DNA from: Arcuatula senhousia
Taxonomy: Eukaryota > Mollusca > Bivalvia > Mytilida > Mytilidae
Direction: 5' to 3'
NCBI GenBank assembly: GCA_963971305.1
Contig: OZ020305.1
Coordinates: 6,791,001 to 6,855,000, forward strand
Length of the DNA: 64,000 nucleotides
The stretch's first letter is position 1; every line of letters starts with the position of its first letter. Positions 23,265 to 32,931 of this stretch are shown in pieces. The notes under the pieces were generated by a model that saw only the letters and a list, made by a program, of their open reading frames with translations, made no database searches and was not told the DNA's origin. The position numbers were made by a program, and so were the translations under genes.

Positions 23265-24442
23265 CTATTCCGTGACCAGTACATATATAATTGCCAAATT
23301 TTTTTTAAACTTCAGAAAAATCTGAATGAGTGACAGAATGATTTTTCTTCCATCATATTTTGATGAGGCAAATATACATGTAATTTTGCATGATGATTAT
23401 ACATGTACCAAGGCTCACCAAACCAGGCGAAGTGGGCGAAAAAGTCGCCCTGAAAAGTTAAATTTCGCCTTTGTAATGTCACAGGGAGAAGTTGAAGTCG
23501 CCTTCTAAAATCGCGGTAATTGGCGACATTTCCCCCTTTTTTTTTTAAAGATTAAACCAAGCTACCTGTTTATTTGGTCATTTTACCTATCCCAGAGCTA
23601 ATTAACAACCTGTCATGATGTCCTGTCACTGTTAATTACCAAATTCAAAAGTTTATTATCTTGTTAATAAACCAATTAGCGTCCAAGCCTGACGTGGATA
23701 GTCGGCTGTACACCAAACTTGTTAATTAGATGGATCCAACTCCCAGTCATTAATTGGCTTCCAGGATTGATAAAAACTTAATATTAATGTGATTTATTCA
23801 CAAATAATTGACCAATTTACTGTAATTAATCCTTATTATTCATTTTGAAAGTTAAATTTCTGAAGTTAAAGAAAAAAATATTGAACAGAGTTATGCCCCT
23901 TTAAAATTAATAAATTTCTAAACTCTTAATCTTTCTACACACACTTTTGTGGTCTTTTACCATTAGTTCAAAGAATGATATAATTAAATCAAAATAAACA
24001 CTAACAAAGAATTTGAGCATAATAATTATTGCAAATTATTTTTTTCAGAACCTTAGCTGGTTTATATACCTTTTCCCAGTTCTGAAATTCTCTCTTAAAA
24101 ATAATTAAGATTATTAATGGAGTAAGTAATAAATCTGTAATAATAAGACTTAAAAAAAATACATGTAGCATCAGCAATCTCTATAGTTATGCCATAAGGA
24201 ATAACCTTACCATGACTAAAGAATACCACTTTTAATTTACTTATAATAAAACTTATAGAGATTTCATATGTAGGAAATATAAAGCACTTTACAAAGTAGC
24301 TGTAAATTATTAAGTTTATTTGTTTCAATGGTAGTGTCACGCGCCTCTCACTTCTCCCTACTTGGCTCAGAGGGAGAAGTCACTTCTCCCTGTCATCCTG
24401 AAGTGTGGTGACCCCTGATGTACTGGTCACAGAATAGATCTC
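23265..24442. repeat. Inverted-repeat pair, possible TIR element
   Basis: ATCTATTCCGTGACCAGTAC at about 23272 and TGTACTGGTCACAGAATAGA at about 24419 are near reverse complements. A third weaker copy is at 23029. The interior has GGCGAA/TTCGCC-rich patches but no gene. Confidence 0.35.
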
Positions 24443-24466
24443 ACCATTACCTGATATTATTAATAA

Positions 24467-24563
24467 ACAAGAATATGTACAAAAGACATAATGCCCCATC
24501 TTGAACATTATTGATGGACGGACCCGAACACTTTATGCCCCCTTCTTTTGTAGATGGGGCATA
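24467..24563 (-). mobile_element. Family F short repeat (F1)
   Basis: Starts ACAAGAATATGTACAAAAGA, then CATAATGCCCCATCTTG, and ends TAGATGGGGCATAA, giving an inverted ATGCCCCATCT pair with a GATGGACGGACCC stretch inside. The ACAAGA end matches families A, B and C. Confidence 0.6.
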
Positions 24564-24772
24564 AAAAATAACAAAATAATCAGCAACATGGTTACATTTG
24601 TAGATCAACTACAGAAGAAAAATGGCCAGAACTACTCTCTTTCAGGGGAGTACGGACTGCCTGATTGATTTTACTGTTTCATAAACCAATAATCTAGCAG
24701 GGTAAACAAATTGCCAAGGGCTACCCAGGATGATAACTTATGTTCAAGTTGCTGCCCTTTTTATTTTAAGTA

Positions 24773-24867
24773 AGGGGCATATAGTGTTTGGGTCTGTTTG
24801 TCCAGCCATCTGTTGGTCCATAATGTTGCAAGATGGGGCATTATGTCTTTCTGACATATTCTTGTTT
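24773..24867 (+). mobile_element. Family F short repeat (F2)
   Basis: Opposite orientation to F1: GGGGCATATAGTGTTTGGGT, then AAGATGGGGCATTATGTCTT and ACATATTCTTGTTTT at the end. About 210 bp of unique sequence separate the two. Confidence 0.6.
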
Positions 24868-25841
24868 TTTCTCAAACATAATATCTCAGAAACTATTTAA
24901 GATATTTGAGTAGTTCATATTGCATATTGTTATGGCCAAATCTCACAAATATGCTAATTGTCACAGCTGTAATGCCATTTTAGTGGAGTCATTTCCCTTT
25001 AAAATGAAAAAAAACAAACAAATTTCCCTGTTGGCGTATTTTATGGCCGAGTTTTTCTGCCCTTTGGATGTGGATGGGGGTTTTAACGTCATGACGTCGC
25101 AAGGGGGTGGGGACCTCAAACATGGAAAGCTTTGAGTGACATGTCAAATTTTGAATATATCATATATATACATCAATAGAAAGCCAAATTTATCAGCTTT
25201 CTAAAGATACAGACAGTTGTGACAAATTAGCAATCATTAAAAATAAACAATCCATTGAATAGTGTCCTTTTTATGACAATTATATGGGGAAAAAAGTACA
25301 ACCATTGCATATTTGAGGGACTGAAAAATATAGAATGGACAAAAAAACATTTTATTTTTTTAGTCTAACTTGTAGAGATAAAGGTCTTCTCTTTTTTAAG
25401 TCCACTTTCAGGGTACGATCACCGTTTTTTAAAAACAGCATTTTATTTCGAGTAAAAAACTTAAATTTACCTCTCTTTGTAAACAGGAAATTCAATGATT
25501 ATCCCCCTTTGTACACATTCACTTATTTTATTTTTTCAAATAAAAATCAAACAAAAACTTACTTTATCTTCAAAAATGAATTCCAAATTTTATAATTGAT
25601 GCAAAAAATATTCACATTTTAATCATTACTACCATATAAATAGCAAGGGGGGCCCCCTGTACATGTACCTATTTTTAGCCATATGTAGACCGTTGGATTT
25701 TATACGAAACTATGGACCACATCCTTAATTTGCAACATGTTGATTAGCAGTGTTATTGTCTATAGAACCTGTTTTTTAGTCTGGGTCAGTATCTTTAAAG
25801 AACATTTATTTTGCTATGCATCTTTAATAGCACTGGTTTTT
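24868..25841. other. Intergenic, nothing recognised
   Basis: AT-rich with a short GC patch at 25060-25115 (GATGTGGATGGGGG, ACGTCATGACGT). No gene or repeat family identified. Confidence 0.45.
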
Positions 25842-26560
25842 GTCTCGCCTGCGAAGCAGAGCGGGACATAGGTGTTACTTTACCGGCGGCGGCGTTAACT
25901 TTTTGGAAAAGTTTTATGAGCACCTCCATATCTCAAGAACTATAGGTCCTGGGTTGATGAAACTTGGTATGCATATGCCCCAGTAATAGCTTAGCACAGT
26001 TGCATCCCCATCTTTTGACCTTGATCTTGATTTTCCGGTTGAGTGACTTTGACAATTTTCAATACATATAATAGCAATGGAAAAGTTTTGCGAGCACCTC
26101 CATATCTCAAGAACTATAAGTCCTAGGTTGATGAAACTTGGTATGCATATGCCCCAGTAGTAGCTAAGCACAGTTGCATCCCCATCTTTTGACCTTGACC
26201 TTGATTTTTTGGTTGAGTGACTTTGACAATTTTCAATACATATAATAGCAATGGAAAAGTTTTGCGAGCACCTTTATATCTCAAGAACTATAAGTCCTAG
26301 GTTGATGAAACTTGGTATGCATGTGTCCCAGTAGTAGCTGAGCACAGTTACATCCTCATCTTTTGACCTTGACCTTGATTTTCCGGTAGAGTGACTTTGA
26401 TTATTTTTATTGCAAATTTTTGCAATGTTTAGGTTCTATAAACATCTTTTGATCTCAGAAACTGAAAATCCATGTAAATTCAAAATATAGTGGAAGTAAG
26501 AGAGAATAATTGTTTCTGATGGTGCCGGCAGGCGAGACATACTTTAGTGTTAACTCTTGT
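25842..26560 (+). mobile_element. Family A repeat, copy A2
   Basis: Begins GTCTCGCCTGCGAAGCAGAG and GGCGGCGGCG and ends GGCAGGCGAGACATACTTTA and GTGTTAACTCTTGT. Has about three internal units of about 174 bp. The left flank is TTTTT. Confidence 0.85.
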
Positions 26561-28176
26561 TCATTTTATGTATAATGGAAACTGTAAAAGTTAGACAAAA
26601 ACATGTGATTGCTAAAATGTTCATCTAATTTAGCTATTGATCACCTTATTCTTGCTTTCGGTATAAGAGCTCATGTACATGTAGAGCTTTTGTTGTTTGT
26701 AGACTTGTCCATATTTTTTTCTATTTGGTAAGTGATAACTTACCTTGTGAAATTTCATTGCAATATCACACAATCTTTAACTTTATTGCATTTACAGCTG
26801 CTTTCAATGTTTTTTATAAAGATTTCTTCTTATATTTATATTGAAAGCCAGCATTACATATGTAAGCCCACATCAAAGGTGCCAAAATATATGGTGCTAC
26901 ATATAGCGTTATAACCAGAAATGCTTCACTCTGAAGAAAAGAATTTTTGTCTTATTAATGCGAAATCTGTTTCCTTGGCAAAAATATGTGTTATGGTAAA
27001 AAATCCAAAATTTTTATTGAAGATTTTATAAAAGTGTCAAATCATTAGCTTTTTATTGTACCTCAAATGTATGGAATCAAAACATATGTTTATTAAATAC
27101 ATGTATGTTCCAATTTGAAATATAAAATGATAATGTTTCTTTCATTTGAAATTTTCATCTAACCTTTCTAGAAAATGTAAGGTATTTTAAAGAAATCTTG
27201 GTCACATGCAATAGGAGTAAAGCTCCATTTTGTTAAAAAGCATTTTTGGCTGGATTTAACTTGGGTTATAAAACGGTGAATGTACGACAGGCGGCAGGCA
27301 GGGAAGAAATTTTTGTAACAGTTTTCTCAACAACTACTAATCACAGCCACTTTATATTTGGTATACAGCATCGGGGAGGGGTCCCTGATAACATGGGATT
27401 TTATTTCAGGTCTGTCGATTACATACTTCCTGTTGAACAAAACCTAGCCATTTTTGACTTTGACAGATTTATGAAAGTACACTTTTTATAGATATGTTTT
27501 ATATAATATACTTCATGTATTTTTCTGACAAAGAAATCTGAGAAAATAAAAAATCTTTTATTTCTTAAAAAAGTGGTGAAATCACCAAGAATGAGGTTCA
27601 TGTAACAGATATACACACAATTTAAATAAACATGTACATGGTAATTGAAATATACATCATGTTCATGGTAAACAACAAAACTACATAAATAAATAAATAG
27701 AAATGTTTAACAAATTCTGTAAATAAGGCCAAAGAAAATTAAATAAAACAAAGTTATTCTATAAAAAGACTTGCATGTTCAGAATGTTTACAATAGAAAA
27801 CTCAGTGTACATTATTTACATGTGCCGAGGTCATTCAAATTTCTTCAATATATGGGCAGGAGGATTAATTTTATTTTTTTATCCATTTTGATAAAGTATT
27901 CTGCCCTTTTGATAAGGATATTTACCAAAAATAAACATGATTTGCCTAAAATCAAAACTAAATTTTTAATTAAATTTTTCAAAGGTTTTAACCAGATAAG
28001 AGATATCTAAAGAGGCTTTTTGGTTCAAATGTCCCATTTGAAAACAAACCTATTGTAATTATCTTTGACAAATTGTTCATATGACTGTCATACAACATAC
28101 ATAAACAAATAACTGTTGGTTTTAATCTGAACCAAAGAACCACAACTTCATTTTTCCTGTATTTTATTCCATTTTT
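26561..28176. other. Intergenic between A2 and A3
   Basis: AT-rich. Apart from the family D copy at 27247 no feature was recognised. Confidence 0.5.
27247..27455 (+). mobile_element. Family D repeat, copy D3
   Basis: TGGCTGGATTTAACTTGGGT then TATAAAACGGTGAATGTACG with GGCGGCAGGCAGG, an internal CAGTTTTCTCAACAACTACT and TCAGGTCTGTCGATTACATA, ending near AACCTAGCCA. A diverged copy with weak terminal palindromes. Confidence 0.6.
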
Positions 28177-28764
28177 GTCTCGCCTGCGAAGCAGAGCGGG
28201 ACATAGGTGTTACTTTACCGGCGGCGGCGGCGACGGCGGCGTTAACTTTTTGGAAAAGTTTTATGAGCACCTTCATATTTCAAGAACTATAGGTCATGGG
28301 TTGATGAAACTTGGTATGCATATGCCCCAGTAGTAGCTTAGCACAGTTGCATCCCCATCTTTTAACCTTGACCTTGATTTTCCGGTTGAGTGACTTTGAC
28401 AATTTTCAATACATATAATAGCAATGGAAAAGTTTTGCGAGCACCTCCATATCTCAAGAACTATAGGTCCTAGGTTGATGAAACTTGGTATGCATATGCC
28501 CCAGTAGTAGCTTAGCTCAGTTGCATCCCCATCTTTTGACCTTGACCTTGATTTTCTGGTTGATTGACTTTGACAATTTTCAATACATATAATAGCAATG
28601 GAAAAGTTTTGCGAGCACCTCCATATCTCAAGAACTATAGGTCCTAGGTTGATGAAACTTGGTATGCATATGCCCCAGTAGTAGCTTACCACAGTTGCAT
28701 CCCCATCTTTTGACCTTGACCTTGATTTTTCGGTTGAGTGACTTTGACAATTTTCAATACATAT

Positions 28765-30395
28765 TGTAGCGATTTTTCTGTTTCGGTTAGTTTTATCTAA
28801 CTTTTTATATGTGTGTTTTTGCGTCTGACTGATCGCTACTAGCTGAACAGACTGACTATGACTAAGACACCCAACGAGTCACTATAAGTGACTTACTCAA
28901 ACCAAGTTTCACTTTCCTTGTAGCTTATACTGACAGATGTTCGTGTTCGACTTGAGTGTGCTCCCCCAAGAAGACTATACACCTTGGTGTAAAATCGACT
29001 CGGACGATCTATATTTGAAGGCTAGCTAGTCATTAAGACTAGAATGAGTCAGGCTGATGTACTTTAAAGAATGATTTAATAATTAAGTCGCTCGTTTATA
29101 ACATTAATGACACAATGAAGTCAACTTTCAATGAACATTTCCCAAAGATATGACATAAAGTACTCAAACAAACAGGTGTGGATAACTCTGGTCAAAGTAC
29201 CATTTATATAGACTGGAATATAATTGATTTTAAACAAAAGTAGCTGTATTATTTGTAGAATTATGGAAAATCTATCTTTATCTAAACTCGAACCAAACTT
29301 GTTTAATAACGGATTCTTCAAATGTATATAGCAGCAACTGTTTACTTCAATGTATCTTCTCTGAGTTTTAGATGTACAAAATGTATGTCGTCTTATTTGT
29401 ATCGTTTCGGACTTTCTTTATAAACATCAATGCATATTCTTTCAATGTTAGGAGGCTGGTGGTTTTAAGGTTTATGTTTCTAATATATACGGCTTGCCGT
29501 ATATAGTTCTACTGTGACTTAATTTGGTCTAGTGTGTCCCTTGAAACTTCTTAATTCTACAGTGACTCGACCTAGTTGAGTCTCCGTTGGCAACTGTTAG
29601 AGATTTATCTTTATCATAATAACCTTGAAAGTATCCTGGAAACAGCGTGGTTTCAGTTTAGAAAAGAAATTATAGGTTCGTTTCTTTATTTTATGAGGTT
29701 GGCTTTTGGCTAAAAGTGGCCTTTCACCATGGGAGTCAGATCACGACTGATGAAATTGAGTCAAATCACGGTTTATATAGGGGCTGTGACTCAAAAGACT
29801 TAATATTGACGTCAAAAGGGACTTAAAAGACTTAAAATTGACGTCAAATACGCTGAACGACATTTACTAGACCAATTTACGGCAAGACGACTCAAAAATA
29901 CAACATGGCTGATCCGAAACGACAAAAATAAGTCAGTGAGTCTTTGACCAGAGATTCCACACCGCTAACAAGATAAAAATAAAAACATAAGGAATTATTT
30001 ACACTAAAATAAAGGAACATTTTCATATACAATATGGATATTCCAGCCATGAAAAAGACCGGTAAGTGAAAGTGACACATTTTGACAGTTATTATTGTTG
30101 ACGTCGTTTACGTAAACATGAATCCCGAAAATCAAATATTACTTTAAAGTTATTAGGATTGCAATGAGTAATATCATAAATCTATGCAAATAAATGTTAT
30201 AATGACATTATAATTAATACCAAGTTCTGTACGTCAGTGACGTTTATAAAAATATAACAATATACAGTTTCTCAATAAACCCATGATGCGTATATTATAA
30301 ACAATACTAATAAAGTTAAAAAAAATAGAAACAAAATTTACTTTGGCCCTTTAAGAGACATGGGGATAGTGCACTAAACCCTAAAATCTGTTACA
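28765..30395 (-). repeat. 3' LTR of the Gypsy element
   Basis: Same length as the 5' LTR and no mismatch seen by eye. Followed directly by the target duplication ATAT and family A sequence. Confidence 0.95.
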
Positions 30396-30410
30396 CTACC
30401 CCCTCCTTTG
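30396..30410 (-). promoter_or_regulatory. Polypurine tract
   Basis: The minus strand reads CAAAGGAGGGGGTAG immediately before the 3' LTR, the expected plus-strand primer of an LTR element. Confidence 0.75.
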
Positions 30411-30584
30411 AAAAACTGTCCGTCCCGGACAGGAATAACTAGTCGATACTAGAACAATTCATAATTGCAAAAATATGAAAACAGTATATACATGCACAAT
30501 TAAACTCTTCATTACAACATATCAAAAATAAATGTTCAACACATTAAGTCTAATGACACATTCAGTTCATAACAAGTCAGTCCT

Positions 30585-31931
30585 TTAACTGATGTACCAA
30601 CAGAATTCATCTTTGTCATCCTCTTTATCATCCACTACCACAATTCGGACGTCTTCGTCCTTCGTCTCAGTCTGTGTCTTCATTTCCGTCTGAGTCGTCC
30701 TTGTTTCCAGCTCTCTTATAATCTCATCTGTTTCTGTCTTCTGGTCTTTTGTTTCTTTTTCCTCAGTTTGAGTTTCAGCATTTTTTTTAATCACCATCAT
30801 TGGGCTGGCCATCCAGAAGGCTGAAAGGCTATATTGCGTGCCGTTTTCAAGAATTGCCTTCTCGTCTTTTTTTACTCCAGCATATCCCATTGGGATGACA
30901 CTCGCCGAGTATCTCGTGCTGTTGATCGCCTCTTTTCTTATTTTCTGTACTGTTTCACCATCTTGTGTCTTTATGAACGTACTCGGAGGGGCGGTGAACC
31001 TATTCCACCTTTTGGCTTCCTTCACTACCTTTTCGTCAGGAAGTATCAAATGTGAGCCATCTTTCTTACTAGAAATAGGTTTAATGTTGGAGTAGTTGCT
31101 ACCCACTGTTGGTTCAGTGATTGTGGGATCCTCTATCACTACTAGATTTCCAGTCTGTGTATGGGTTGGATCTCCACAGTCAGTATCAAGTCTGGCTCTC
31201 TTGGCCTTTGGGGTTGGTGGAAGTGGTGAAATGGGCCTTAGCATTTTCTTGAATGGCGAATTAAACCTACCCATTAGGTTGACTTTTATTGGTGAGACCT
31301 CACCATGGTCTTCTATGCCTAAGGTGATGCTAACTGGAGATGATAATTCGTCACTGAAGTTTCCAGTCTTGTCTAACGAACTACTCTCACTCAGATTTAA
31401 AGTTATTGCAGTTTTCTCCTGTTCTCTTGTCTCCGACCTCTGTTTATTTGGAGTACTACTACTTGTACTAGAAACTTTAGTAGAAGTCTTGTGTTCTTTG
31501 GTCACGTTGTTCTGTTCTTTGGTCTCCTTGTGTTCTTTGGTGTCCTTCTTACTTTCTTTTGTCTGACTCTCCTTGCGTTCTTTAGCCACCTCTTTGTCAC
31601 CCTTCCTGTCTTTAGATTTGTGTCTGTTATCTCTCTCACTGCTCCTTTTCTTAGCTGACTCTTTTGTTCCACTGGAAAGACCCAAGAAAGGCGTAGCTGG
31701 TACTATGTATTGTGTTTCCTTTCTTTCACTCGCTCTTTTGCTGTGCTGAGGATGTTTAGCCTCCATGTGTGCCTCCATTCTGTACTTCATGGACGTCGAT
31801 ACAACATACGTGCAGAAATTACAGCTGACAACCTGTTTTGGGTGGCGAACCCTGATATGCCTCATTAACTTTGGTCTGGTGTCATACCTCCTGTGGCACT
31901 CTCGGCATTGAAAATCACCAGTATCAGACAT
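30585..31931 (-). CDS. ORF3 of the Gypsy element: two C2H2 zinc fingers plus a long charged tail (448 aa)
   Basis: Lies between pol and the 3' LTR, where env would sit in errantiviruses, but it has no signal peptide or membrane segment. Two adjacent C2H2 fingers open the protein: C9, C12, H25, H30 and C37, C40, H55, H60. Residues 62-175 are Lys/Glu/Ser/Thr-rich and look disordered (for example KESKKDTKEHKETKEQ). The C-terminus has repeated TQTE/KTETD motifs and an acidic DDKEDDKDEF. The ATG follows a pyrimidine tract and ACAG directly, so a spliced subgenomic mRNA is likely. The intact frame over 1.3 kb argues that it is functional. Nucleic-acid binding is inferred from the fingers; the role is unknown. 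Confidence 0.85.
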   Translation of the reverse strand: MSDTGDFQCRECHRRYDTRPKLMRHIRVRHPKQVVSCNFCTYVVSTSMKYRMEAHMEAKHPQHSKRASERKETQYIVPATPFLGLSSGTKESAKKRSSERDNRHKSKDRKGDKEVAKERKESQTKESKKDTKEHKETKEQNNVTKEHKTSTKVSSTSSSTPNKQRSETREQEKTAITLNLSESSSLDKTGNFSDELSSPVSITLGIEDHGEVSPIKVNLMGRFNSPFKKMLRPISPLPPTPKAKRARLDTDCGDPTHTQTGNLVVIEDPTITEPTVGSNYSNIKPISSKKDGSHLILPDEKVVKEAKRWNRFTAPPSTFIKTQDGETVQKIRKEAINSTRYSASVIPMGYAGVKKDEKAILENGTQYSLSAFWMASPMMVIKKNAETQTEEKETKDQKTETDEIIRELETRTTQTEMKTQTETKDEDVRIVVVDDKEDDKDEFCWYIS

Positions 31932-32211
31932 CTGTAAAAAAATTGAACATCATTCTAAAAAAAATTGTTATGACTTAACAATTGATTGAGTACCATTGAC
32001 CAGTGAGTTATCCAGGGGACCTGTTTGCTTCTGACTCTATTTATGCTAGTCATCTCCCCCCTAAAAAGAATTCTTTCAAAAGTTTAGTTTTCTATTTTAA
32101 ACAATATCTTCAGTCTCTGTCTTAGTATAGTATTCTGTTTAATAAATTAGTATTTTTGTTTTATTTTTCAGGATCATCTACAGATAAAGAAGTGACTTAT
32201 TTCTTTAGAGT
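31932..32211. other. Spacer between pol and ORF3
   Basis: About 280 bp, AT-rich, holding the putative ORF3 splice acceptor (TTTTTTTACAG) at its end. No coding content. Confidence 0.6.
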
Positions 32212-32931
32212 TTAGTTTTCATTTAGCCAACTATGAGCGTTTCCATAAAAGGGTTTGAGTCTGTCATGGTGAACAATTTTTGGTTTTGAGTTTTGTGTCT
32301 TTTGAACTTTGTATATGATATCAGAAAGTACTTCTGTAATTATATATGGACCATCCCAGTTTCTCATTAATTTTGGAGTCCTGTGTTTTGTTCTAGTAAA
32401 GGTATACAACCAGACTGCATCGCCTATTTTGTATGATTTTTGATTTGCCTTTATGTCATAGGCACGCTTTTGTCTGTCACTAGCTTTGGATATATTTTTG
32501 CGTGCCTTTTCATGCACTTTCCACATTCGTTTTTGAATTTTGTCAACATAGTCATTGACAGCAGAAGTCTCATTTGGGTGACTCTCAGCTTGTGGGTGTC
32601 GACCAAAGACCAAATCAATAGGAAGTTGAAGCTCTCTGCCGAGCATCATAATACTCGGTGAAAACTTAGTAGTGTCATGTTCAGATGACCTGTACGCCAT
32701 CAAAGCCCATGGGAGTTGTTCATCCCAATCTCTTTGGGACTTAGTGACATATTTGCTCAGTATGTCTTCAAGACTTCTGTTTAGTCGTTCGACTAAACCA
32801 TCACTTTGTGGTCTGAAGGCAGTCGTTCTTGTTTTGTCTATGTTTAGACGCATACATTGTACATAACTCTTTAAAAAGTCCTGACTCAAATTGTCTGCCT
32901 TGATCTGTGTGAATCTGAAGAGGGACTCCAA
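32212..32931 (-). CDS. pol: Pol 3' part: integrase catalytic Glu region and C-terminal GPY/F-like module, in a shifted frame
   Basis: Continues integrase in another frame: TTAFRPQSDGLVERLNRSL carries the catalytic Glu of the DDE triad, followed by WALMAYRSSEHDTT. Near the end NWDGPYIITEVLSDIIYKVQ is a GPY/F-type module, and HHDRLKPF follows. No chromodomain is visible. The first tens of residues before the integrase match are out-of-frame translation of the preceding pol segment. The break is one base modulo three; it may be a real mutation or a sequence error. Confidence 0.88.
   Translation of the reverse strand: MESLFRFTQIKADNLSQDFLKSYVQCMRLNIDKTRTTAFRPQSDGLVERLNRSLEDILSKYVTKSQRDWDEQLPWALMAYRSSEHDTTKFSPSIMMLGRELQLPIDLVFGRHPQAESHPNETSAVNDYVDKIQKRMWKVHEKARKNISKASDRQKRAYDIKANQKSYKIGDAVWLYTFTRTKHRTPKLMRNWDGPYIITEVLSDIIYKVQKTQNSKPKIVHHDRLKPFYGNAHSWLNEN

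Noticed and set aside
29121..30080. Two short ORFs inside the LTR, also found at 37886-38845
   Set aside because: They are repeated only because the LTR is; no domain, and they overlap the promoter region.
30834..31566. Plus-strand ORFs opposite ORF3, and others opposite pol
   Set aside because: Shadows of the minus-strand coding frames; no recognisable domains.
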